Positions 8,788 through 17,937 are shown, numbered from the stretch's first letter. The stretch is 64,000 bases of DNA from Pseudomonas persica (GCF_900291015.1 NZ_OLKL01000044.1:52502-116501); one strand, 5' to 3'. The notes: generated by a model from the sequence alone, not told the origin. A program made the numbers and translations.

Positions 8788-9093
8788 TCAACTGATATCG
8801 AAGAGTTTTTCGAAATTGGAGATGGCGAGGATCTTGCGCACATCCGAGCTTGCATGCACCACGCGCACATCCGACTCATCACCGCCCGCGTGGTCGCGCA
8901 GCAACAGCAGCATGCCGAGTGCGGAACTGTCGAGATAGGTGGTGTCCTTCAGGTCGACGACCACTGAATCGGGCCGGCTGGGCTGGCGTTCGTAGGCGTC
9001 ACGAAATTCCTGGTGCTTGCCGAAATCGAAACGCCCCTTGATCTTGATCGTCAGCTTTTTCCCATCCTGCGAAAAATCAGTCTCGACTGCCAT
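8788..9093 (-). CDS. hsbA: Anti-sigma factor antagonist HsbA (STAS domain)
   Basis: Single STAS-domain protein (101 aa) with the phospho-acceptor loop YLDSSALGML. Ser56 corresponds to the serine described in P. aeruginosa HsbA. There HsbA partners with the anti-sigma factor FlgM when phosphorylated and with a diguanylate cyclase when not, linking motility and biofilm. It is the first gene of hsbA-hsbR-hptB, beginning at ATG 9091-9093 after a REP pair. Confidence 0.9.
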   Translation of the reverse strand: MAVETDFSQDGKKLTIKIKGRFDFGKHQEFRDAYERQPSRPDSVVVDLKDTTYLDSSALGMLLLLRDHAGGDESDVRVVHASSDVRKILAISNFEKLFDIS

Positions 9094-9202
9094 GCTAGCG
9101 ATTCCTTCGATGATGGCGGATGCAACTCTTTAAAGGTTTAGCAGGCGATGGCGGCGGTGGCAAGCACACGATTCTGCATGCGGCGCGGTACATGTGGACT
9201 GC

Positions 9203-9310
9203 CTGTCCCGGCCTCTTCGCGGGTAAACCCGCTCCCACAGGATCTTCACAAATTCGAATCCTGCGCCGTACCGGTGGGAGCGGGTTTACCCGCGAAGAGG
9301 CCAGTACAGG
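9203..9310. repeat. Inverted pair of P. putida-type REP elements
   Basis: Left copy 9203-9241 (CCGGCCTCTTCGCGGG then TAAACCCGCTCCCACAGG) and right copy 9272-9310 in inverted orientation. The right copy ends on the base next to the fliJ stop codon (9311-9313). It separates fliJ from hsbA, and about 109 bp between this pair and hsbA (9094-9202) show no other clear element. Confidence 0.93.
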
Positions 9311-9763
9311 CTATAGGTGGTTCTGCCGCGGCAGGCGCTGCGACAACTCATCGAGCAACCGCTGCTCGCGCTTGTCTTCGGCCTGCCGGGCTTCGTCCAT
9401 GTAGCGCTGCACCAGCTTGCGCAAGCCTTCCACCCGGGCATAGGCCTGCTGCCAGGTGCCACGCGCGTTGTTGAGGTTGTTCTGGTGCCAGACCAGGCTC
9501 TGGCGCTGCTGGGTCATGGCCGTTTCCAGCTGCCCGAGGAAGCGCTGGTAATTGACCAGCCAGCTGCCATTGACCCCCTGCCCGCCACGGTTGATCCACT
9601 GTAGCTGGTAATCCTCACGAAACCGCTCGAGTTCGGCCAGCTTGGCCTGGGCTGTGGCCACCTGCTGCTGGAAGTGCCCGAGGCGCTGGGCCGCTTTGCG
9701 CTCGGCCTCCTCGGCCATGTCCACCACCGGCGCCAGGCGCGCGGCGCGTCCGGGCAGCGCCAT
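9311..9763 (-). CDS. fliJ: Flagellar export chaperone FliJ
   Basis: FliJ is a coiled-coil stalk of the FliHI ATPase complex. The 150-residue protein is almost fully helical and rich in Gln, Arg, Glu and Ala (for example EEAERKAAQRLGHFQQQVAT), as expected. It begins 6 bp after fliI and ends at a REP pair, closing the fliEFGHIJ operon. Confidence 0.95.
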   Translation of the reverse strand: MALPGRAARLAPVVDMAEEAERKAAQRLGHFQQQVATAQAKLAELERFREDYQLQWINRGGQGVNGSWLVNYQRFLGQLETAMTQQRQSLVWHQNNLNNARGTWQQAYARVEGLRKLVQRYMDEARQAEDKREQRLLDELSQRLPRQNHL

Positions 9764-9769
9764 GGCCTA

Positions 9770-11128
9770 TCAACCAGCCGTCGGGGGCGTGAAGATCGCC
9801 CCCAACTGTTCGCGGCTTGGCGCCATGCCCACGTTCTCGCGCAGGCCCTGACGCAGAAACTCCACCAGCTTCGATTGCAGGGCAATGGCCAGGTCGGTTT
9901 CCGGATCGCCACCAGCCACATAGGCGCCCACGCTTATCAGGTCGCGGCTTTGCGACAGGCGCGACCACAACTGCTTGAACTTTTGCGCCTGGCGCAGATG
10001 GTCGGCATCGACCACCTGGGGCATGACCCGGCTGATCGAGGCTTCGATATCGATGGCCGGGTAATGGCCTTCCTCGGCCAGCCGCCGCGACAACACGAAG
10101 TGACCGTCGAGCACGCCGCGCGCCGAGTCGGCGATCGGGTCCTGCTGGTCGTCACCTTCGGACAGCACGGTGTAGAACGCGGTGATCGAACCACCGCCCG
10201 GCTCACCGTTGCCTGCCCGCTCCACCAACCTGGGCAGCTTGGCAAACACCGACGGCGGGTAACCGCGGGTGGCCGGCGGTTCACCGATCGCCAGGGCGAT
10301 TTCCCGCTGGGCCTGGGCAAAACGGGTCAGCGAGTCCATCAGCAACAGCACGTTCTTGCCTTTGTCGCGGAAATACTCGGCAATACGCGTGCAGTACATG
10401 GCGGCGCGCAGGCGCATCAGCGGCGCATCATCAGCGGGCGAAGCGACCACCACCGAGCGCTTGAGGCCTTCTTCACCAAGGATATGCTCGATGAATTCCT
10501 TGACCTCGCGGCCCCGCTCACCGATCAGACCGACGACGATGATCTCGGCTTCGGTGAAGCGGGTCATCATGCCCAGCAACACCGATTTACCCACGCCGGT
10601 ACCGGCAAACAGGCCCAGGCGCTGGCCACGACCAACAGTGAGCAGGCCGTTGATGCTGCGAATGCCCACGTCCAGCGGCTTGCTGATGGGGTCGCGGTTG
10701 AGCGGGTTGATCACCGGGCCGTCCATCGGCAACCAGTCCTCGGCCTTCATACCGCCCTTGCCATCCAGCGGCCGGCCGGCGCCATCGAGTACCCGGCCGA
10801 GCATGCTCATGCCCATGGGCAGACGGCCGCTGTCATCCAGCGGCACCACCCGGGCACCCGGGGCGATACCGACGATGCTACCAACCGGCATCAGGAACAC
10901 CTTGGACCCGGCAAAGCCCATCACTTCGGCCTCGACCTGCACCGGGTGGTAGCTGTCGTCGTTGACCACCAGGCAGCGGGTGCCGACCGCAGCGCGCAGG
11001 CCTTCGGCCTCCAGTGTGAGGCCGACCATGCGCAGCAGGCGGCCTTCGACGATGGCTTGGGACGGCAGCTCGATGGCCTCGGCATAGCTGCCCAGACGTT
11101 TGCCGAAGCTGGTCCGCTCAAGCTTCAT
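9770..11128 (-). CDS. fliI: Flagellum-specific ATPase FliI
   Basis: FliI is the F1-like hexameric ATPase of flagellar export. The 452-residue product starts MKLERTSFGKRLGSYAEAIE. It has the Walker A loop GLFAGTGVGKSVLLG near residues 170-184 and the Walker B region NVLLLMDSLTRFAQAQ. The reading frame continues far upstream inside fliH, but the family N-terminus fixes the ATG at 11126-11128, giving an 11-bp overlap with fliH and likely translational coupling. Confidence 0.97.
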   Translation of the reverse strand: MKLERTSFGKRLGSYAEAIELPSQAIVEGRLLRMVGLTLEAEGLRAAVGTRCLVVNDDSYHPVQVEAEVMGFAGSKVFLMPVGSIVGIAPGARVVPLDDSGRLPMGMSMLGRVLDGAGRPLDGKGGMKAEDWLPMDGPVINPLNRDPISKPLDVGIRSINGLLTVGRGQRLGLFAGTGVGKSVLLGMMTRFTEAEIIVVGLIGERGREVKEFIEHILGEEGLKRSVVVASPADDAPLMRLRAAMYCTRIAEYFRDKGKNVLLLMDSLTRFAQAQREIALAIGEPPATRGYPPSVFAKLPRLVERAGNGEPGGGSITAFYTVLSEGDDQQDPIADSARGVLDGHFVLSRRLAEEGHYPAIDIEASISRVMPQVVDADHLRQAQKFKQLWSRLSQSRDLISVGAYVAGGDPETDLAIALQSKLVEFLRQGLRENVGMAPSREQLGAIFTPPTAG

Positions 11129-11888
11129 CGGGGCTGGCCAGGTCAACGGAAATATCCGGCGCCGCCGGATGCACGGAATGCTCATGCAAGCTGTCGAACA
11201 ATTGCGCCACGGCTTTCTCGATGCGGGTTTCCATGGTTGCGTCGATGCGGCTGTGAGCGGTCTCGATGCGACAACCGCCCGGGAGCAGCGCGCTGTCCTC
11301 AAGCAGCCGCCAGGTTTCCTCGTGGCGTTCGCGCAGCGCCTTGACCAGCTCGAAGTCCTGCGGATTGAGATGGATGCGGATATTGTCCGCGCCCATGGGC
11401 AGCAGCTTGAGCGCTTCGCGCAGTACCTGGGTGACCTGGCTGGAATCACCCCGCAGTTCACGACCGATCACCTGGCGGGTCATGTGCGCCACCAGATGGA
11501 CCAAGGTTTTCTCGATCTGCGTGTCTTGCTCGGCGATCGGCTCCATCAGATTGGTCATCAGCCGTTCAAGGCTTTCCAGCTTGGTTTTCAGGGCCTCTTC
11601 GGCCTCCTGGCGGACCTTGAGCTGGGTGCTGTGGAAGCCCTCGCGCTCACCGGTGGCGAAGCCTTCGTTATAGGCTTCCTGGCGGATGGCTTCGAGTTCT
11701 TCCAGGGTCAGCGGCTGGACTTCTTCCAGCGGTACTTCCTCGACTTCTTCCTCGATTACCTCGGGTTCCGGCTCCGGTTCGGGCTCAGGCTCCGGTTCCG
11801 GGTCGAAGCTGGGCAGCGCCCATACGTCCACGCCCTTGAGGTCACGGGCGCGGATCAGGTCGCTGGGGTGATGTTCTTTGGTGGGCAT
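11118..11888 (-). CDS. fliH: Flagellar assembly protein FliH
   Basis: FliH is the FliI regulator and peripheral stalk. The 256-residue protein has an N-terminal disordered stretch with a run of Glu-Pro dipeptides (about residues 28-41) followed by Glu-rich sequence, then a long coiled coil (from about residue 70) and a globular C-terminal domain that binds FliI (MTRQVIGRELRGDSSQV). The EP repeat is encoded by a simple DNA repeat at about 11765-11810 and could vary in length between strains. Confidence 0.95.
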   Translation of the reverse strand: MPTKEHHPSDLIRARDLKGVDVWALPSFDPEPEPEPEPEPEPEVIEEEVEEVPLEEVQPLTLEELEAIRQEAYNEGFATGEREGFHSTQLKVRQEAEEALKTKLESLERLMTNLMEPIAEQDTQIEKTLVHLVAHMTRQVIGRELRGDSSQVTQVLREALKLLPMGADNIRIHLNPQDFELVKALRERHEETWRLLEDSALLPGGCRIETAHSRIDATMETRIEKAVAQLFDSLHEHSVHPAAPDISVDLASPDEA

Positions 11889-11928
11889 GCTGTCATGTTC
11901 TCAAACCATGTTCAGCCGACACGGTCCC

Positions 11929-11956
11929 TGTGGGAGCGGGTAAACCCGCGCCCACA
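11929..11956. repeat. Single degenerate REP palindrome
   Basis: TGTGGGAGCGGGT and ACCCGCGCCCACA form a near-perfect 13-bp inverted repeat around a 2-nt centre between fliG and fliH. It retains the REP core but lacks the conserved GAAGAGGCCGG arm. It may weakly attenuate fliEFG read-through into fliHIJ or protect the upstream mRNA. Confidence 0.75.
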
Positions 11957-11989
11957 AGGGGCGGCGTCGGTCTTCAGATCGCGAATACC

Positions 11990-13009
11990 TTAGATCATTT
12001 CCTCGGCGCCCTTGCCGCCGAGCACGATCTCGCCGGCCTCGGCCATACGGCGGGCGATGGTGAGGATTTCCTTCTGTGCAGTTTCCACATCGCTGACCCG
12101 TACCGGCCCCTTGGCCTCCAGGTCGTCGCGCAGCAGCTCCGAGGCACGCTTGGACATGTTCTTGAAGATCTTGTCCTTGACCCGCTCGTCGGCGCCCTTG
12201 AGCGACACCACCAGCACGTCGGACGACACTTCGCGCAGCAGCGCCTGGATGCCACGGTCGTCGACGTCGGCCAGATTGTTGAAGACGAACATCAGGTCTT
12301 CGATCTGCTCCGACAGGTCGCTGTCGATTTCGCGGATCGCGTCCATCAGTGCACCTTCCACCGAGCTGTCGAGGAAGTTCATGATGTCGGCGGCTCGCTT
12401 GATACCGCCCAGGGTGGTGCGCGCCGCGTTGGAGTTGCCCGAGAACTGCTTCTCGAGGATCTGGTTCAGCTCCTTCAGCGCCGCCGGTTGCACGGTGTTC
12501 AGCGACGACACGCGCAAGACGATGTCCAGGCGCACCTTGTGGTCGAAGTTGCTCAGCACTTCGCCGGCCTGGTCGGGGTCGAGGTAGGCCACCACGATGG
12601 CCTGGATCTGCGGGTGCTCGTAGCGGATCACGTCGGCCACGGCGCGCGGCTCCATCCACTTGAGGCTGTCCAGGCCGCTGGTGTTGCCACCGAGCAGGAT
12701 GCGGTCGACCAGGCCGTTGGCCTTGTCCTCACCCAAGGCCTGATTGAGCATCTTGCGGATGTAGGCATCGGAGCCCACGCCCAGGCTGGTCTGGTCGCCG
12801 ACGATTTCGACGAACTCGCTCATCACCTGCTCGACCTGCTCACGGTGCACATTGCCCATCTGCGCCATGGCCACACCCACCCGTTGTACTTCCTTGGGCC
12901 CCATGTGCCGCAGCACCTGGGCCGCATCGGTCTCGCCCAGCGAAAGCAGGAGGATCGCCGCCTTGTCGACGCGGCTCAGCTTGGCGGTAACGGCTCGGTT
13001 ATCACTCAT
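11990..13009 (-). CDS. fliG: Flagellar motor switch protein FliG
   Basis: C-ring protein linking FliF to FliM and interacting with the stators. It has the standard length (339 aa). The middle domain carries the EHPQ motif (YEHPQIQAIVVAYL) and the C-terminal torque domain has the alternating charged residues (DLMFVFNNLADVDDRGIQ). Its start overlaps the fliF stop by 8 bp. Confidence 0.98.
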   Translation of the reverse strand: MSDNRAVTAKLSRVDKAAILLLSLGETDAAQVLRHMGPKEVQRVGVAMAQMGNVHREQVEQVMSEFVEIVGDQTSLGVGSDAYIRKMLNQALGEDKANGLVDRILLGGNTSGLDSLKWMEPRAVADVIRYEHPQIQAIVVAYLDPDQAGEVLSNFDHKVRLDIVLRVSSLNTVQPAALKELNQILEKQFSGNSNAARTTLGGIKRAADIMNFLDSSVEGALMDAIREIDSDLSEQIEDLMFVFNNLADVDDRGIQALLREVSSDVLVVSLKGADERVKDKIFKNMSKRASELLRDDLEAKGPVRVSDVETAQKEILTIARRMAEAGEIVLGGKGAEEMI

Positions 13010-14780
13010 CGGCGTTGATCCACTCTTTCACGACCTGGGCAACGCGGCCCGGGTCTTCGGCCACCAGGCCTTTGATTGCGTTGAGCTGTGCCTCGTAACC
13101 CTCGTTCGGGCTAGGCAGCAGAATGCTTGTCGGGCCACCCAGACTGACGCGGTCGTTGGCCAGTTCGCCATCCAGACCCATCATGCCGCCCAGCTCCATG
13201 TCGCTATCCGAGGCAGCCTGCTTGCCGCCACCTGTAATGTTGTTCAACACCGGCCGCAGCACACCGAACACCAGCACCAGGATGAACACCACGCCCAGCA
13301 CCTGCTTGACGATGTCCCAGAACCACGGCTGCTGGTAGAAGGCGATGTCGGCGACCTCTTCGCCACGGTCGGCGGCGAACGGCACGTTGATTACCGTGAC
13401 GCTGTCGCCACGGCTGGCATCGAAGCCGACCGCGTCCTGCACCAGGCGAGTGAAGCGTGCCAAGTCCTCGGCGCCCCACGGCGCACGGCTGGTGTCGCCG
13501 GTGGCGGGGTCGATCTTGACCTGGTCATCCACCACCACCGCCACCGACAGGCGGGTCATGCGCCCCTGCTGCTGGCGGGTATGGCTGATGGAACGGTCCA
13601 GCTCGAAGTTCCTGGTGCTTTGCTGGCGCTTGTCCGCCGGGTACGGCGCGAGCATTGGCTGGCCGGTGGCCGGGTCCATGATCTGCTGGCCGTTGGCATC
13701 CACCAGCGGCTGGCCAGGCTGGATGGCCGCGGCCGGGGTAGCGGCACCACCGGTGGTCTGCGGTGCCGAGGCAGGGCCTGGCGGCTGGTTGCTCAGCGCA
13801 CCGGGCACACCTTGCGGGCCCTGGCTGCTGGCACGTTGTTCGTCAACCGACTGCTCGCTGCGCAGCGCCGGTTGATCGGGGTTGAACTGCTCGGAGGTGG
13901 ACTCGACCGCGCTGAAGTCGAGGTCGGCGGACACTTCGGCCTTGTAGCGGTCATTGCCCAGCACCGGCTGCAGGATATTGTGCACGCGCTGGGTGAGCAT
14001 GCTTTCCACCCGGCGGCTGTAGTCGAACTGCTTGCCGGCCTGGGTCAGGGCGGTGTCCTGGATCTGTTCGGACAGCAGGTTGCCCTTCTGGTCGACCACG
14101 GTGACCTGGGACTTGTCCAGTTCCGGCACGCTGGTGGCGACCAGGTTGACGATGGCCATCACCTGCCCGGCTTCCAGGGCACGGCCCGGGTACAGCTCGA
14201 CCAGTACCGAAGCGCTGGGCTTGCGTTCGTCACGCACGAACACCGAGCTTTTCGGGATGGCCAGGTGCACGCGCGCGCCCTTGACGTTGTTCAGGCTGGC
14301 CACGGTACGCGCCAGTTCGCCTTCCAGGCTGCGACGGTAACGGGTGGCTTCCATGAACTGGCTGGTACCCAGCCCCTGCTCCTTGTCGAGCAGCTCGAAA
14401 CCGACATTGCCATCGCTCGGCGCCACACCGGCAGCCGCCAGTTTCAGGCGCGCACGGGAGAGGTCGTCGGCCTTGACCAGCAGAGCGCCGGAATTGGGCT
14501 CAACGTTATAGGGGATGTCGGCAGCGGCCAGGGTATCCATGACCTGCTTGGTGTCCATACCCGCCAGGCTGCCGTACAGCGGACGGTAATCGGGTTGTTG
14601 CGACCACAGCACCACGGCAAAACCGATCGCCACGCTGGCGGCCAGGCCGACCATGAGGCCGATCTGACGCAGCATGGGCATCTGCGCGATGTTTTCCAGA
14701 AACGCCATGCCGAACAGCGGTGGTCTGGCCGCTGGCGGGCCGCTTTTGGCAGGGGCGTTGTCGACGACTGCTTCAGCCAT
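13002..14780 (-). CDS. fliF: Flagellar MS-ring protein FliF
   Basis: FliF builds the MS ring, the first basal-body structure. The 592-residue product has an N-terminal membrane helix (IGLMVGLAASVAIGFAVVLW), periplasmic ring-building motifs, a variable linker rich in Gln, Pro and Ala (about residues 300-370), a second membrane helix (DIVKQVLGVVFILVLVFGVL) and a C-terminal FliG-binding tail ending WINADE. It follows fliE by 15 bp. Confidence 0.98.
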   Translation of the reverse strand: MAEAVVDNAPAKSGPPAARPPLFGMAFLENIAQMPMLRQIGLMVGLAASVAIGFAVVLWSQQPDYRPLYGSLAGMDTKQVMDTLAAADIPYNVEPNSGALLVKADDLSRARLKLAAAGVAPSDGNVGFELLDKEQGLGTSQFMEATRYRRSLEGELARTVASLNNVKGARVHLAIPKSSVFVRDERKPSASVLVELYPGRALEAGQVMAIVNLVATSVPELDKSQVTVVDQKGNLLSEQIQDTALTQAGKQFDYSRRVESMLTQRVHNILQPVLGNDRYKAEVSADLDFSAVESTSEQFNPDQPALRSEQSVDEQRASSQGPQGVPGALSNQPPGPASAPQTTGGAATPAAAIQPGQPLVDANGQQIMDPATGQPMLAPYPADKRQQSTRNFELDRSISHTRQQQGRMTRLSVAVVVDDQVKIDPATGDTSRAPWGAEDLARFTRLVQDAVGFDASRGDSVTVINVPFAADRGEEVADIAFYQQPWFWDIVKQVLGVVFILVLVFGVLRPVLNNITGGGKQAASDSDMELGGMMGLDGELANDRVSLGGPTSILLPSPNEGYEAQLNAIKGLVAEDPGRVAQVVKEWINADE

Positions 14781-14795
14781 GGTTTACGTCCGTCC

Positions 14796-15128
14796 TCAAA
14801 CCGGCATCTGCATGATGTCCTGGTACGCCTGGACCAGCTTGTTGCGTACCTGGGTCAGGGCCTGCATCGACACACTGGCCTTTTGCGAAGCGATCATCAC
14901 GTCGGTCAGGTCGACGCCACTCTTGCCGATCTCGAAGGCGTTGGCCAGCTGGGTCGAAGCCTGCTGCGCCTCATGCACCTTGCCAATGGCCTGGCCGAGC
15001 ATGTCGGCAAAGGTACTCTGCCCCGGTGCCAGCTCGGGGGCTGCGGCCACCTTGGGCAGCGACATGGCATCGGCCTGCATGGCCCGCATGTCCAACATCA
15101 GACGATTGAATTCAACACCTTGGCTCAT
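14796..15128 (-). CDS. fliE: Flagellar hook-basal body protein FliE
   Basis: FliE joins the MS ring to the rod. The 110-residue protein has the conserved C-terminal half (GVDLTDVMIASQKASVSMQ ... VRNKLVQAYQDIMQMPV). It is the first gene of fliEFGHIJ, and a sigma54 site lies about 60 bp upstream. Confidence 0.97.
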   Translation of the reverse strand: MSQGVEFNRLMLDMRAMQADAMSLPKVAAAPELAPGQSTFADMLGQAIGKVHEAQQASTQLANAFEIGKSGVDLTDVMIASQKASVSMQALTQVRNKLVQAYQDIMQMPV

Positions 15129-15189
15129 GACCCTTCTCTCTCCTGCGGCCGCATTTTTTTGACAGTCATGCGGCGGATAGCCAACCTAA

Positions 15190-15206
15190 AGCAACAAAGG
15201 TGCCAG
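15190..15206 (-). promoter_or_regulatory. Sigma54 promoter of fliEFGHIJ
   Basis: Minus strand CTGGCACCTTTGTTGCT: TGGCAC and TTGCT with 10 nt between GG and GC, about 60 bp upstream of the fliE ATG. This agrees with the FleQ/RpoN dependence of this operon in Pseudomonas. Confidence 0.8.
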
Positions 15207-15228
15207 CCTACAGGGTTCAGGCAACATA

Positions 15229-15258
15229 GCCCTGTGGGAGCAGGTTCACCCGCGAAGA
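15229..15258. repeat. Degenerate single REP element
   Basis: CCTGTGGGAGCAGGTTCACCCGCGAAGAA resembles the right half of the window REP (GGGAGCGGGTTTACCCGCGAAGAGG) with several changes. It lies between the fleR stop and the fliE promoter and could mark the end of the fleSR transcript. Confidence 0.7.
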
Positions 15259-15274
15259 ATGCGAGCGGTGTCAA

Positions 15275-16630
15275 TCAACCGAACAGGCTGGCCTCGACGT
15301 CAAACCCGGCATCACGCATTTGTGCCAGCTTGTAGCGCAAGGTGCGCGGGCTTATCCCCAGGCGTTCGGCCGCCTCTTTGCGGCGGCCGCGCTCGGCGCG
15401 CAGGGTGTCGATGATCATCTGGTACTCATGGCGCCGCATGTCGTCGCCCAGCCCGCCGACCTCGGCCGCCACCTCAGGCGATGGCTCGATGCCGGCCGAC
15501 AATGGAATGGCGCCTGCCAGACAAAAATCCGCCGCCTCGATCACCCCGCCCTGCTGCAGGATCAGCGCCCGCTGCAGGGCGTTGTCCAGTTCGCGCACAT
15601 TGCCCGGCCAGGCATGCGCCTGCAGGCAGGCCCGGGCCTGGGGCGACAGGCGCACCGGGGCGTGCTTCATCTTGGCCACGTGGCGCGCCAACAGGCGCTC
15701 GGCCAGCTGCAGGATGTCGCCCGGGCGTTCGCGCAGCGGCCGCCAGGCCAGGGGGAACACCGACAGGCGGTAGTACAGGTCTTCACGGAAGCGCCCGGCC
15801 GCGACCTCGCCAGCCAGGTCACGGTTGGTGGTGGCCAGCACGCGGATATCCAGGCTGATCGGCTTGCGCCCGCCTACCCGCTCCACCTCGCGCTCCTGTA
15901 GCACGCGCAGCAGCTTGGCCTGCAAGGCCATTGGCATTTCCGAGATTTCGTCGAGCAGCAAGGTGCCGCCTTCGGCCTGCTCGAACTTGCCGGCCTGGGC
16001 AGCAATGGCGCCGGTGAAGGCCCCCTTCTCGTGGCCGAACAGGGTGGCCTCGAGCATGTTGTCGGGGATGGCCGCACAGTTGATCGCCACAAAGGGCTGC
16101 GCCGCCCGCGGCGACTGCTGATGAATGTAGCGCGCCAGCACTTCCTTGCCGGTGCCGGACTCGCCGGAAATCAGCACGGTCGAGTCACTGCGCGCCACGC
16201 GCGCGGCCAACTCCAGCAACTGGCGGCTGGCCGCCTCGCACGCCACCGGGCCTTCGTCTTCAGCCACGCGCCCGGCGGCATGCCGCTCGACCAGGCTGAG
16301 CAACGCCTTGGGCTCGAACGGTTTGACCAGGTAATCGGCGGCGCCCTGGCGCATCGCCTCGACGGCACGCTCCACCGCGGCATGCGCGGTCATCAACAAC
16401 ACGGGCAATTGCGGTTGCTGTCGGCGTAACCGGGCCAGCAGTTGATGGCCATCCATGCCAGGCATGTTCACATCGCTGATCACCAAGCTGAAAGCCTCTT
16501 CCAGTACCGCCTCCAGCGCTTCTTCGGCACTGCCCACCGCCTGGTAGGCGAAACCGCCGATTTCCAGGGTATCACCCAGCGCCTGGCGCAATACGCGGTC
16601 ATCCTCGACCAACAGCACCTTGATCGCCAT
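15275..16630 (-). CDS. fleR: Sigma54-dependent response regulator FleR
   Basis: NtrC-type activator of class III flagellar genes (flgBCDE, flgFGHIJKL, fliK in P. aeruginosa). The 451 residues comprise a receiver with phospho-acceptor Asp53 (VISDVNMPGMDG), an AAA+ domain with Walker A GESGTGKE and the sigma54-contact loop GAFTGA, and a Fis-type helix-turn-helix (KEAAERLGISPRTLRYKLAQ). Its ATG overlaps the fleS TAA by one base, so kinase and regulator are co-translated. Confidence 0.96.
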   Translation of the reverse strand: MAIKVLLVEDDRVLRQALGDTLEIGGFAYQAVGSAEEALEAVLEEAFSLVISDVNMPGMDGHQLLARLRRQQPQLPVLLMTAHAAVERAVEAMRQGAADYLVKPFEPKALLSLVERHAAGRVAEDEGPVACEAASRQLLELAARVARSDSTVLISGESGTGKEVLARYIHQQSPRAAQPFVAINCAAIPDNMLEATLFGHEKGAFTGAIAAQAGKFEQAEGGTLLLDEISEMPMALQAKLLRVLQEREVERVGGRKPISLDIRVLATTNRDLAGEVAAGRFREDLYYRLSVFPLAWRPLRERPGDILQLAERLLARHVAKMKHAPVRLSPQARACLQAHAWPGNVRELDNALQRALILQQGGVIEAADFCLAGAIPLSAGIEPSPEVAAEVGGLGDDMRRHEYQMIIDTLRAERGRRKEAAERLGISPRTLRYKLAQMRDAGFDVEASLFG

Positions 16631-17847
16631 TACACGCCCTCCGCCAGCTGCCCATCGATCAACGGCAGCTCCACCCGCACACAGGTGCCACGGCCGACCT
16701 TCGAGCGCAGGCTGATCTTGCCCTGGTGCGCACGCACCACGGCCTTGACCACGGCCAGCCCCAAGCCGGTACCGGTGGCCTTGGTGGTCAGGAACGGCTC
16801 GCCCAGGCGGCTCAGCAGGTCTGCGTCGATGCCACTGCCGGCGTCACTTACGCACAGGTGCAGGCTGCGCTCGCGACGGAACAGGTGCACCTTCAGGCGC
16901 GCCGCGCCATCGCTGGCTTGCAGCGCATTTTCGATCAGGTTGAGCAGGGCACCAATCAGGGTGTCACGGTTGCACAACAGCTCACCCAGGTGGCTGTCGC
17001 ACTGCCAGCGCACGGCGTGCCCTTGCACATGCGCCTGGGCCGCCTGCTGCAACGCCTGGAACAAGGCTTTTGGCGTGACCCGATCACCCAGCGGTAGCTC
17101 GCCACGGGCGAACACAAGCATGTCACGCACTTGATGCTCCAGTTCGTGCAGGCGCTCTTTCAGGGTACCGGCAAAGCGCTGACGGGTTTCCGCGCCCAGG
17201 TCTTGTTCAGGGTCAGCCAGGTGGCTGGCGTAGAGCATGGCCGCCGACAGTGGCGTGCGGATCTGGTGTGCCAGCGAGGCGACCATGCGCCCCAACGACG
17301 ACAGGCGCTCGTGGCGGGCCAGCTGGTCTTGCAGGCGACGGGTCTCGGTCAGGTCATTGAGCAGCACCAGCTGGCCGGGTTCGGCATCCAGCGAGCGGGT
17401 GGCGATGGACAGGCGGCGGCCGTCTCGCAGCGAGACTTCGTGGCCGTCGTCCTTGCGCGGGGCGAAGCTGCGGGCGATCACCTGGCGCCACAGCTGGCCG
17501 ATCAGCGGCTCGCCGAGCAGTTCGCGAGCGGCCGGGTTGGCTTCACGTACCAGGCCCTGGCCATCGATCACGATCACCCCGCCGGGCAGCAGGTCCAGCA
17601 AGTTCTGCAGGCGGTTGGCCAGACGTTCCTTTTCGCTCAGTTCATCGATGCGCTGGGCGCTGACCACCGCCAGCTCGCCCTTGAGCTCGCTGACCCGGGC
17701 TTCGAGCAGGCTGTAGGATTGGCTCAGCTGGCTGGACACCTGATTGAACAGGGCGAAGGCCTGCTCGACACCCTGACGGCTTTCCTGCTCGACCGGGGTT
17801 CGCCCCTGGGGATCGGGGGCTCGGGATACGTGGGCGGCCTGGGGCAT
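16630..17847 (-). CDS. fleS: Sensor histidine kinase FleS
   Basis: Cytoplasmic kinase partner of FleR. The 405 residues contain no membrane helix: an N-terminal coiled coil, a PAS domain (GGVIVIDGQGLVREANPAA), the phospho-acceptor helix (ASLAHQIRTPLSAAML, His about 193) and an ATPase domain with N box (NLIENALQAS), G1 (SDAGSGID) and GTGLGLAVVK. A sigma54 site sits about 55 bp upstream. The stimulus is unknown. Confidence 0.95.
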   Translation of the reverse strand: MPQAAHVSRAPDPQGRTPVEQESRQGVEQAFALFNQVSSQLSQSYSLLEARVSELKGELAVVSAQRIDELSEKERLANRLQNLLDLLPGGVIVIDGQGLVREANPAARELLGEPLIGQLWRQVIARSFAPRKDDGHEVSLRDGRRLSIATRSLDAEPGQLVLLNDLTETRRLQDQLARHERLSSLGRMVASLAHQIRTPLSAAMLYASHLADPEQDLGAETRQRFAGTLKERLHELEHQVRDMLVFARGELPLGDRVTPKALFQALQQAAQAHVQGHAVRWQCDSHLGELLCNRDTLIGALLNLIENALQASDGAARLKVHLFRRERSLHLCVSDAGSGIDADLLSRLGEPFLTTKATGTGLGLAVVKAVVRAHQGKISLRSKVGRGTCVRVELPLIDGQLAEGV

Positions 17848-17900
17848 CGTACTCTCTCGCGTGGCTCACCGTCATAAAAACGGTATGTTGCCAGCGCTGT

Positions 17901-17916
17901 AGCAATAGCCGTGCCG
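17901..17916 (-). promoter_or_regulatory. Sigma54 promoter of fleSR
   Basis: Minus strand CGGCACGGCTATTGCT: GGCACGG and TTGCT with 10 nt between GG and GC, about 54 bp upstream of the fleS ATG. It differs from the consensus only at the first base. FleQ/RpoN control of fleSR is established in P. aeruginosa. Confidence 0.78.
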
Positions 17917-17937
17917 AAGATAGGGATTTGAGTTGTC

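Noticed and set aside
9203..9310. Repeated palindromes as a CRISPR array
   Set aside because: Only two inverted copies per site and no regular spacers. The sequence is the known P. putida REP.
12852..15335. An 827-codon open frame opposite fliF-fliE
   Set aside because: Antisense shadow of fliF, rich in His, Arg, Gln, Gly, with no domain that I recognise.
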